Program-made: the position numbers and the translations under genes
NCBI GenBank assembly: GCA_022844525.1
Contig: JALHLO010000003.1
Coordinates: 1-52,945 of the forward strand
Length of the DNA: 52,945 nt
Origin: Ramlibacter sp.
GTDB lineage: Bacteria; Pseudomonadota; Gammaproteobacteria; Burkholderiales; Burkholderiaceae_C
Reading direction: 5' to 3'
The notes under the pieces: generated by a model
Database searches by the model: none
Told to the model about the DNA's origin: nothing
What the model saw: only the letters and a program-made list of their open reading frames with translations
Shown here: one piece after another, positions 26,499-33,467 of the stretch
Position numbering within the stretch: position 1 is the stretch's first letter
Layout: each line of letters starts with the position of its first letter

Positions 26499-27401
26499 TC
26501 AGGCGCCCCGCGCCCCTTCCTGAAGCGCGCGCACACCGGCCGCGACATCTTCCAGTACATCGATCGCGTTGGTCTCATGCGGCAGCGTGTTGCAGGTCAC
26601 GATCCGTGCGGCTCCGGCCTGCTGCAGGACTTGCAGTGCATCGGGTGCGAACACCGCGTGGACACCGACGCAGACGGGCGCGCTGCCGAAGGCCGAGCGC
26701 ACCTGGCGCACCGCCACAGCCATGGTCCGGGCACTGGAAATGATGTCGTCGATCAGCACGGGCGTGCGGTCGGCGTAGGCTTCGGCGGCGGGAACGCTGA
26801 TCTCCACGCTGCGGTCGCCCAGGCGCTTCTTCTCCAGCACGATCGCGGGACAGCCGATGCGGTCCGCGACATCTCGCGCCCACTGTTCGCTCTCGGAATC
26901 CGGGCCGACAATCACCGGGCGGTTCACCTGCGTGCCGACCCACCGCGCAATTGCGGGCGCACTGGCGATTGCGCGCACCGGAACACGGTAGATCTCGGCC
27001 AGCGACGCGATCCGGTGCAGGTGGGGATCGACGGTCACCAGCCAGTCGAAGCGCTGCGAGATGAACTCGGCAAAGGTGCGTGAGGTGATTGCCTCACCCG
27101 GGTGGAAACGCCTGTCCTGGCGCATGTACGGCAGATAGGGCGCGACCAGGCCGACGCTGCGAGCGCCGAGCTCGCGCGCGGTGTCCGCCAGGTACCAGAG
27201 CCCCAGGGCCTGCGGATCGGGATCGCGGAGGGACGCAACGACCACGACGTCGGCGTCCCGCACTTCGCTGGCCAATCGCAGGTAAGACTCGCCATCGGGA
27301 AAGCGCCGCGACTCCACTGCACCGAGCGGTGCCTGCAGGTGACCGGCCAGGCCCGCCGCGGCCGCTTCGGCGCCGGGCGCGGGCAGGACCAGCAGCGTCA
27401 T
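26499..27401 (-). CDS. prs: Ribose-phosphate pyrophosphokinase (PRPP synthase)
   Basis: A 300-residue enzyme that makes PRPP from ribose 5-phosphate and ATP. The RRFPDGESYLRL segment, the VDPHLHR metal site, the flexible-loop lysines near LEKKRLGDR, and the PRPP loop VLIDDIISSARTM are all seen. At 300 residues without the usual bacterial allosteric features it looks like the short, archaeal-like form rather than the housekeeping Prs. The start overlaps the phosphorylase stop (ATGA). PRPP synthase beside a nucleoside phosphorylase suggests recycling of nucleoside ribose into PRPP. Confidence 0.87.
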   Translation of the reverse strand: MTLLVLPAPGAEAAAAGLAGHLQAPLGAVESRRFPDGESYLRLASEVRDADVVVVASLRDPDPQALGLWYLADTARELGARSVGLVAPYLPYMRQDRRFHPGEAITSRTFAEFISQRFDWLVTVDPHLHRIASLAEIYRVPVRAIASAPAIARWVGTQVNRPVIVGPDSESEQWARDVADRIGCPAIVLEKKRLGDRSVEISVPAAEAYADRTPVLIDDIISSARTMAVAVRQVRSAFGSAPVCVGVHAVFAPDALQVLQQAGAARIVTCNTLPHETNAIDVLEDVAAGVRALQEGARGA

Positions 27402-28927
27402 GCAGCCTCCGCGATGGACACGAGGTCCTCTTGCGCCGCGATGTAATCCTGCGCGTATTCAAGTTCGCCGAGCGTCTGCGCATGCAGGTGGAAGAGCGGC
27501 TGCCCGCGCTGCACGCGCGCGCCGAGCTGCACCTCCATGCTGACTCCCGCGGCGGGAGAGGCCGGAGCGCCCGCCAGCTTGGCCGCCATGGCGATGCGCC
27601 GGTTGTCGATGGAGGTGACCACGCCGCTCGCGCTCGCGGCGCAAGGGCGCACATGGGGCGCGACCGGCGGCTCGCGCAAGCCGCCCTGCGCCTCGCAGAT
27701 CGCCAGGAACTGCTGCCATGCGCGGCCGCTGTCCAGCACGTCGCGCGCCAGCGCAACGCCCGCGCCTTCCGCCGCCCGGCCTGCCATCTCCAGCAGGTGT
27801 CCCGCCAGCAGCAGGCCGCGCTCACGCAAGTCCTGGGGAGCGGAAGCCTGGCGTTGGAGCACGGCCAGCACATCCATGGCCTCCAGCGCCGGACCGATGC
27901 CCCGCCCCACCGGCTGGCTCCCATCGGTCTGCACGACACGCATCTGCAAACCGATGGCACTGCCGGTATCAGTCAGCGCCGCCGAGAGCGCATCAGCGGC
28001 CGCGCGACTGCGCACCTTCGCGGTGGGCCCGACCGGAATGTCGATCAGCACCCGCTGGGATCCTGCCGCCGCCTTCTTCGAGAGAACCGACGCCACCAGT
28101 TGCGCGGTGCCGTCCAGGTCCAGGGGGCGTTCGACCCGGATGAGGACGTCGTCGGCCGGGCTGAGCTGCACCGCGCCGCCCCAGACGATGCAACCGCCAT
28201 GCTGCTCGACGACGCGCCGCATCGCTTTCAGGTCCAGATTGACCGGTGCCAGGGTTTCCATCGTGTCCGCCGTGCCTGCCGGCGAAGTGATGGCGCGCGA
28301 GGAAGTCTTGGGCATCAGGACGCCGCAAGCCGTCAGGATCGGCACCACCAGCAGCGTCGTCCGGTTGCCGGGCAAGCCACCTACGCAGTGCTTGTCGATC
28401 ACCGGCGCCCTGGGCCAGGTCAGGCGTTCGCCGACATCGATCATGGCGCGGGTGAGTGCGATGGTCTCTGCGCCGCTCATGCGATCGCCGACACAGGCCG
28501 TCACGAACGAGGCGAGATGCAGGTCGGACAAGCGGTTGGCAGCAGCGTCCCGCATGATCCCGAGCAGCTTGTCGTAGTCCAGCGGAACGCCGTAGATCTT
28601 GGCGCGGATGTGCCGCAGCGATTCGAGCACCGGCGGATGCCGCACGTCCAGCACCTGGCCGTCGCTGACGCCCAGCCCGCGCCAGGCGGCCTCGGATAGC
28701 CCAGCCTCGCCTACGGCGAGCCAAGGGGCCAGCACGTGATGCACCGTTGCGATGAGACTCCGCCCGCCGACACTGAGCTCCACGCGCGCCTGTGCCTCGT
28801 AGCCTTCCGCCTTGCACACTTCGCAGTCTGCCCGCATGTAGACAACCGCGGCCTGATAGGTATCGATGCCTGCCCGCCGTGCCACGAGGCGGGCGCCGGT
28901 GCCATGGCGATGCTCTGTTGCGACCAT
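27398..28927 (-). CDS. Type 2 thymidine/AMP phosphorylase family protein
   Basis: A 509-residue nucleoside phosphorylase of the DeoA family, with the phosphate/pyrimidine signature KTSSRAITSPAGTADTMETL and DKHCVGGLPGNRTT. It has an extra N-terminal domain of about 90 residues that short bacterial DeoA lacks; this is the type 2 layout shared with archaeal AMP phosphorylase. Substrate could be thymidine, other nucleosides or AMP. A product such as ribose 1,5-bisphosphate would be unusual in bacteria and no RuBisCO or isomerase is in the window. The start ATG overlaps the previous stop (TAATG) and the end overlaps prs. Confidence 0.85.
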   Translation of the reverse strand: MVATEHRHGTGARLVARRAGIDTYQAAVVYMRADCEVCKAEGYEAQARVELSVGGRSLIATVHHVLAPWLAVGEAGLSEAAWRGLGVSDGQVLDVRHPPVLESLRHIRAKIYGVPLDYDKLLGIMRDAAANRLSDLHLASFVTACVGDRMSGAETIALTRAMIDVGERLTWPRAPVIDKHCVGGLPGNRTTLLVVPILTACGVLMPKTSSRAITSPAGTADTMETLAPVNLDLKAMRRVVEQHGGCIVWGGAVQLSPADDVLIRVERPLDLDGTAQLVASVLSKKAAAGSQRVLIDIPVGPTAKVRSRAAADALSAALTDTGSAIGLQMRVVQTDGSQPVGRGIGPALEAMDVLAVLQRQASAPQDLRERGLLLAGHLLEMAGRAAEGAGVALARDVLDSGRAWQQFLAICEAQGGLREPPVAPHVRPCAASASGVVTSIDNRRIAMAAKLAGAPASPAAGVSMEVQLGARVQRGQPLFHLHAQTLGELEYAQDYIAAQEDLVSIAEAA

Positions 28928-30282
28928 TACAGCTCCACCGCCTGCATCTGCTCCGCGACCACGGCCGGCCAGCCATGCTTCTCCCCGATCGCCTGGCGCA
29001 GGCTGTCCGCGGCCGCCGCTTCTCCGTGGCTGACGAAGACGCGCCTGGGGGGACGAGGCAAGCGGCCGATCCAGTGCAGAAGCTCCGTGCGGTCCGCGTG
29101 CGCCGACAGGGAGCCGAGGCTGACCACTTCGGCGCGCACCGGCACGTATTGGCCGTGGATCTTGATCTCCTTGGCCCCACCGGCCAGCGCCGCCCCGCGC
29201 GTGCCCACCGCCTGGTAGCCCGCCAGCAGGATGGTATTGCGGTGGTCCGGCGCGAACGCCTTCAGGTGGTGCACGACCCGGCCGCCCGTGGCCATCCCGC
29301 TGGCGGAGATGATCACGGCGGGGTAACGCATCTCGTTCAGCTTGCGCGACTCCTCGACCGAATTCACGATCTTCGCGGCGCGGCACATGCGCTCGCACTG
29401 CTGCGCGTCGAGACGGTGCTCCTTCTGGTGCTTGTGGTAGATCTCGGTCGCGTCGGCCGCCATGGGGCTGTTGAGGAACACCGGCAGGTCCGGGATGCGG
29501 CCTTCGCGCTTCAGGTTGGACACCATGTACATCAGTGCCTGCGCGCGCCCCACGGCGAAGGCGGGCACGACCACGATGCCTCCGCGTGCAGCCGTGCGAT
29601 TGATGGTGGCTGCGAGCAGGGTGGCGGGGTCCTCCTGCTCGTGGATCCGGTCACCGTAAGTGGACTCGATGACGACGTAGTCGGCTGCCGGCGGGGCCTC
29701 GGGGGGACGCATCACGATGTCCTCGTCGCGCCCGAGATCGCCGGAGAACAGCAGCGAGCCGCCGTCCCAGCCAACGTGCACGCTCGCTGCGCCGAGGATG
29801 TGGCCGGCCAGACTGAAGCGCACGGTGACACCGGGAATGGGCTCGAAAGCTTCTCCGTAGTCCTGTGGCTTGAACTGTTTCAAGACCGACCGGGCGTCCT
29901 CTTCCGTGTAGAGCGGCAAGGCCGGCTGGTGCTTGGAGAAGCCATGCCGGTTGGCGTAGAAGGCATCCTCTTCCTGAAGGTGACCCGAATCCGGCAGCAG
30001 CAGCGTAGCGAGAGCGCGTGTGGCGTGGGTGCTGAACACCCGTCCCTTGAAGCCCTGCTTGGCGAGCGCCGGCAGGTAGCCGCTGTGGTCGATGTGGGCA
30101 TGCGTCAGGACGACTGCGTCGATCTTCTCCGGCGCGAGGGGAAAGGCGTCCCAGTTGCGCAGTCGCAGTTGCTTGAGGCCCTGGAACAGGCCGCAATCGA
30201 CCAGCATGCGCCGGTCTCCATGTTCCAGGAGGTACTTGGAGCCGGTCACGGTGCCGGCTGCGCCCATGAATGTCAAACGCAT
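28927..30282 (-). CDS. MBL-fold / beta-CASP RNA-metabolising hydrolase
   Basis: A 451-residue metallo-beta-lactamase-fold protein of the CPSF/RNase J-like exonuclease group. It begins MRLTFMGAAGTVTGSKYLL, has the metal motif HAHIDHSGYLP, a beta-CASP region (ASGMATGGRVVHHLKAF) and the RMMBL end (GQYVPVRAEV, LSAHADRTELLHWI). Expected activity is endo- or exonuclease on RNA, though members of this branch are often uncharacterised. GGAAGGACAGAAGC precedes the ATG. It is followed directly by the phosphorylase gene (TAATG), consistent with breaking RNA down to nucleotides for salvage. Confidence 0.87.
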   Translation of the reverse strand: MRLTFMGAAGTVTGSKYLLEHGDRRMLVDCGLFQGLKQLRLRNWDAFPLAPEKIDAVVLTHAHIDHSGYLPALAKQGFKGRVFSTHATRALATLLLPDSGHLQEEDAFYANRHGFSKHQPALPLYTEEDARSVLKQFKPQDYGEAFEPIPGVTVRFSLAGHILGAASVHVGWDGGSLLFSGDLGRDEDIVMRPPEAPPAADYVVIESTYGDRIHEQEDPATLLAATINRTAARGGIVVVPAFAVGRAQALMYMVSNLKREGRIPDLPVFLNSPMAADATEIYHKHQKEHRLDAQQCERMCRAAKIVNSVEESRKLNEMRYPAVIISASGMATGGRVVHHLKAFAPDHRNTILLAGYQAVGTRGAALAGGAKEIKIHGQYVPVRAEVVSLGSLSAHADRTELLHWIGRLPRPPRRVFVSHGEAAAADSLRQAIGEKHGWPAVVAEQMQAVEL

Positions 30283-30304
30283 GCTTCTGTCCTTCCGTTG
30301 CGAC

Positions 30305-31105
30305 TCAACGCTTCTGCAGGTTGCGCTGGGTGAAGATCTCTTCGTCAACACGCACGTTGTACGTGGCGTCCTTGACGAGGATGGTGGTGGAGTTGCCGGG
30401 CTTGCCCAGTGGCTTCATCTCCCATCGCGTGGGAATGGTGCGCCCGCCGACTGCACGCACGTCGCCAAAGGACATGACGCGCACCAGTTCGCCGCGGTCG
30501 CTGAAGTATTCCTGCTTCACGGGAATGAAGTCGCGCCGGACCCAGTAGACGATGCGTCCCCAGACCACCGCGGCATCGGGCTTGGGTAGGGCCTCGACCT
30601 TGTACAAGGGCTGGCCATCGACGGTTTCCTGACCGAGGACCTTCTGGCTGTAGTCGTCGATCGCGCTGCTTTGCTTGACCAGGTCGTCGTTGGTGAAGTC
30701 CGATCCCATCCAGGGCTGCAGCATCATCGAAGGGGGGATCTTGATGGTGCGCTCGACGGCCGGGAGGTAGTTCCACATCTCGTTGCCGATTCGCAGCGAA
30801 CCGATGCCCGCCTCCTTGGCCGGCGCGAGCACGCGAACGAACGAGCGCTTCGGCCGGTCCATCCAGATGCGCAGCGCCAGCGTGCGCTCCCAGCGCGGGG
30901 TGACGATGCGCATGTCGAACTCGCCTTGCATGGTGTTGGCCCACAAGAGCGACTCGACCTTCTCCACGACTTCGCGCCCCGTCGGAGCTGACGTTTGAGC
31001 AAACGCCTGCTGGCCGAGCATCGCCAGTGCCCCGGCGGCCAACAGCCCGCGGCGGCAGGCATCGACTGGCAACGAGGAAGCGTCATGAACAGGTGTGCCC
31101 GACAT
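30305..31105 (-). CDS. LolA-like outer-membrane lipoprotein-sorting protein
   Basis: A 266-residue periplasmic protein. A twin-arginine-like or Sec signal (CRRGLLAAGALAMLGQQAFAQT) is followed by a LolA-fold domain of the larger sorting-protein type, with MQGEFDMRIVTPRWERTLALRIWMDRPKRS and GNEMWNYLPAVERTIKIPPSMM as family marks. Such proteins carry a lipid or lipoprotein across the periplasm and usually sit with an FtsX, MMPL or RND exporter. Here the matching exporter and barrel are six to nine genes downstream in the same operon. The gap to the methyltransferase gene upstream is 3 bases. Confidence 0.85.
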   Translation of the reverse strand: MSGTPVHDASSLPVDACRRGLLAAGALAMLGQQAFAQTSAPTGREVVEKVESLLWANTMQGEFDMRIVTPRWERTLALRIWMDRPKRSFVRVLAPAKEAGIGSLRIGNEMWNYLPAVERTIKIPPSMMLQPWMGSDFTNDDLVKQSSAIDDYSQKVLGQETVDGQPLYKVEALPKPDAAVVWGRIVYWVRRDFIPVKQEYFSDRGELVRVMSFGDVRAVGGRTIPTRWEMKPLGKPGNSTTILVKDATYNVRVDEEIFTQRNLQKR

Positions 31106-31108
31106 GCG

Positions 31109-31759
31109 TCAGGCCGAAATTGCCAGTTGCGAGAGTTTGGGCAGGAAGCGCGGCGTCTTCGCAGCGTACTGGCGGTACTCGTCGCCGAATTGCCGGACCA
31201 TCTCCGCCTCTTCCCTCTTCGCCAGCGCCGCGTACATGATCACAAGGATCGGGAACATCACCAGCGTGATGAGAGTCGGCCACTGCAGCAGGAAGCCGAA
31301 CATGATCAGCACGAAGCCAACGTACTGGGGGTGGCGCATACGCGCATACAGGCCCGTTGTCGCCAGGCGGTGCTCGCGCTGGGCGGCGTAAAGGATTTTC
31401 CAGGCGCTCGCCAGCAGGATGAAGCCCCCGAAGATGAACACGCTGCTGAGGAGGTGGAAAGGCCCGAAATGGGGATTGTTCTTCCAGCCGAACATGACCT
31501 CCAACAGGTGGCCGGCGTCGTGCGAGAGGAAATCCACGCCGGGAAACCGCGAAGCGAGCCAGCCCGAGAGCAGGTAGATGGTCAGCGGAAAGCCGTACAT
31601 CTCGGTGAAGAGCGCCACGATGAATGCGGAGAAGGCGCCGAAGGAGCGCCAGTCGCGCGCACTCTGCGGCTTGGCAAAGCTGAACGCGAAGATGATGAAG
31701 ATCAGCGAGTTCAGGAGCACCAGGCTCCAGATGCCGTATGCGGGTGCGGTGTCGTTCAT
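31109..31759 (-). CDS. Membrane methyltransferase, isoprenylcysteine carboxyl methyltransferase-like
   Basis: A 216-residue protein with five to six membrane helices and the ICMT/PEMT-type SAM-binding end GLYARMRHPQYVGFVLIMFGF, followed by a conserved Arg-Glu-Glu cluster (AKREEAEMVRQFGDEYRQY). Bacterial members methylate unknown, probably lipidic, substrates. Start ATG 31759 follows GGAAGG six bases away; an in-frame TTG two codons earlier is less likely. It lies 2 bases after the DUF2933 stop. A lipid-modifying enzyme next to a LolA-like carrier supports a lipid as the operon's cargo. Confidence 0.85.
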   Translation of the reverse strand: MNDTAPAYGIWSLVLLNSLIFIIFAFSFAKPQSARDWRSFGAFSAFIVALFTEMYGFPLTIYLLSGWLASRFPGVDFLSHDAGHLLEVMFGWKNNPHFGPFHLLSSVFIFGGFILLASAWKILYAAQREHRLATTGLYARMRHPQYVGFVLIMFGFLLQWPTLITLVMFPILVIMYAALAKREEAEMVRQFGDEYRQYAAKTPRFLPKLSQLAISA

Positions 31760-31761
31760 GG

Positions 31762-32028
31762 TCAACCTTCCTTCGTGCTGCCGGCGTTCGGAGTACCTGG
31801 AGCGTTCTTGCTTGCGTGGGTGCCGTGCCCGCCATGCCCTCCATGTCCCCCGTGGTGGAACATGTGCAACAGCGGGCAGGCGAGCAGCAGCAGGTAGGGC
31901 AGATACCCGAACAGGTGCGCCCGGTGCTCGCTCAGGAGAAAGAATGCCCCGATGGCCAGGAAGATGGCCAGCGCGATCTTCCCGCGCGAGCCGCCTGTGG
32001 ACGGCTGGGTGTAGTGGTCGTGGTCCAT
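31762..32028 (-). CDS. DUF2933 small His-rich membrane protein
   Basis: An 88-residue protein with one or two membrane helices (GKIALAIFLAIGAFFLLSE and LPYLLLLACPLLHMF) and the DUF2933 signature LLSEHRAHLFGYLPYLLLLACPLLHMFHHGGHGGHG. The His/Gly tail could bind copper or zinc; family members are frequent in copper-resistance islands. ACGGAGGATTCC precedes the ATG. It is the first gene of the ten-gene operon, whose promoter region holds both an Fnr-type and a CopR-type box. Confidence 0.85.
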   Translation of the reverse strand: MDHDHYTQPSTGGSRGKIALAIFLAIGAFFLLSEHRAHLFGYLPYLLLLACPLLHMFHHGGHGGHGGHGTHASKNAPGTPNAGSTKEG

Positions 32029-32079
32029 GGAATCCTCCGTTTACCTGTCACCAAGGTACCCCCCGTGTCACAGTCACTC

Positions 32080-32093
32080 TTGACGTGCGTCAA
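32080..32093. promoter_or_regulatory. Putative Fnr-type promoter of the ten-gene operon
   Basis: The box reads TTGACGTGCGTCAA, a near-perfect dyad. On the minus strand TACCTT lies at 32058-32053 after 21 bases (class II spacing), then GGAGG and the ATG of the DUF2933 gene at 32028. Confidence 0.6.
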
Positions 32094-32104
32094 CCCGAAC
32101 CCCG

Positions 32105-32122
32105 CATTACCAATTCGTAATG
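32105..32122. promoter_or_regulatory. Putative CopR/CusR box 4 between ten-gene operon and HhH protein
   Basis: CATTAC-CAATTC-GTAATG has two perfect half-sites and is the best match in the window. It lies 11 bases from the Fnr-type box, between divergent genes. It could activate either side; no certain -10 was found at the 33-base distance seen at boxes 1 and 2. Confidence 0.5.
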
Positions 32123-32156
32123 TGACTCTCCGGAATAGAGCGGCGGCTGACCCAGA

Positions 32157-33449
32157 ATGCGTGAGCTGCCCAACCTTGCCAAGAACATGAGTGATCCCCT
32201 CGCCTCCCTTGTCACCCGGTGGAAGTCGGACCCGCACGGCACGTACCGCACATGGTTTCTCTGGGACCAGCGTCTGAAGAACTTCCGGTCCATCCGCCGC
32301 GGCATCTCACAGGTGGTCCGCGAAATCGAGGTGGGCACCTTCGGTGTGGCCTACCGCGGATCGTCGCTGGAGACCGTAGTGAGATCCGTCGCGGAGCAGC
32401 GCCAGATCTTCAAGGGGGCAGACCACGCTTTCCTGTGGAAGCCGAAGATGCGCATCCCAGACATCTACGAAAACGCGGAGAACCAGAGGGCGTTCGGCCG
32501 ACTGCTGAATGCCTGCAACTGCTGCACGACCGCCGACGAGGTCATCGCCGCGATCCGGAAGATCGACGCCGTCGGCATCAAGGGACTCGGGCCGGCGGTC
32601 GCCAACCTGCTGTACTTCATTCACCCGACACTGGTTCCGCCATTCAACACTGCCATCGTCAATGGCTTCAACGCCCTGACCGGCGGCAACGTCAAGCTTG
32701 GCCGCTGGGATCACTACCTCACGATGCGCGAGGCCATCCTCCGGCTGAACGACACGCACCGTCAACAGCTGTCGAACGACCTGGGTGCAGTCGCCGGACT
32801 GCTGTTCGATGTGGGCAGCGGGCGCTACCCTGCCCCGCCGCGTGCGGACGATAGCGCGGCCACGGCTCGCTGGGAAGCCGACCTCCAGCGCGTGCGGGAC
32901 GAGACCGCGGCCGCCCACAAGGCCTGGACCCAGGCGCAGGAGGGGGATGCCACGCATACCGAGGTGCAGGGTGCCTTGCGCGACCTGGGGCAGTCCCTGG
33001 ATTTCGACGTCTGGATTGCCTCCAACGACCGCAGCCGCAGCTTCCGCGATGGAATGCTGGGGGACGGTTGCCTCGCGCAGTTGCCTGCCTCGGCGGGCGC
33101 CGGCCTCGACTCGGTGCGCCTGATCGACGTGGTCTGGTTCGAGCGAGGCTCGGGCCAGGTCGCCGCCGCATTCGAGGTCGAGCACTCCACCTCAATCTAT
33201 TCCGGCATTGTCCGCATGCTCGATCTGGCGCTCGGTACACAGTTTGCAGCGAGCGGCCGGCTCTTCCTCGTGGCGCCGGACAACCGGAGAGAGGAAGTCG
33301 CGCAGCAGTTGCGCAGGCCCGCCTTTTCACGTGTCTCCGAGCTGGGCATCCGGTACCTGCCGTACGGGCAGTTGACGGAGCACGCGCCGGCAATCCGGCG
33401 TTTCGGCGCCGGACTGAAGCCGCTGGTGGAGATCTCGGAAGCGCTCTGA
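32157..33449 (+). CDS. Uncharacterised protein with HhH-like and possible PD-(D/E)XK-like regions
   Basis: A 430-residue soluble protein not assigned to a named family. Around residues 140-172 it has KIDAVGIKGLGPAVANLLYFIHP, resembling a helix-hairpin-helix DNA-binding turn (GIKGLGPAVA). After a helical middle (220-270) the C-terminal part has DVVWFERGSGQVAAAFEVEHSTSIYSG, a D-(14)-ExE arrangement that could be a PD-(D/E)XK nuclease variant, then a strand LFLVAPDNRREEV. A role in DNA cleavage or repair is an inference from these patterns. ATG 32157 has no clear ribosome site; ATG 32187 is an alternative. It is divergent from the ten-gene operon. Confidence 0.7.
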   Translation: MRELPNLAKNMSDPLASLVTRWKSDPHGTYRTWFLWDQRLKNFRSIRRGISQVVREIEVGTFGVAYRGSSLETVVRSVAEQRQIFKGADHAFLWKPKMRIPDIYENAENQRAFGRLLNACNCCTTADEVIAAIRKIDAVGIKGLGPAVANLLYFIHPTLVPPFNTAIVNGFNALTGGNVKLGRWDHYLTMREAILRLNDTHRQQLSNDLGAVAGLLFDVGSGRYPAPPRADDSAATARWEADLQRVRDETAAAHKAWTQAQEGDATHTEVQGALRDLGQSLDFDVWIASNDRSRSFRDGMLGDGCLAQLPASAGAGLDSVRLIDVVWFERGSGQVAAAFEVEHSTSIYSGIVRMLDLALGTQFAASGRLFLVAPDNRREEVAQQLRRPAFSRVSELGIRYLPYGQLTEHAPAIRRFGAGLKPLVEISEAL

Positions 33450-33467
33450 TCCATCAGGCGGCTGGAC

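Noticed and set aside
25373-26743. Plus-strand open frame of 456 codons opposite the UbiB-like gene
   Set aside because: It runs antisense across two real genes and lacks any motif.
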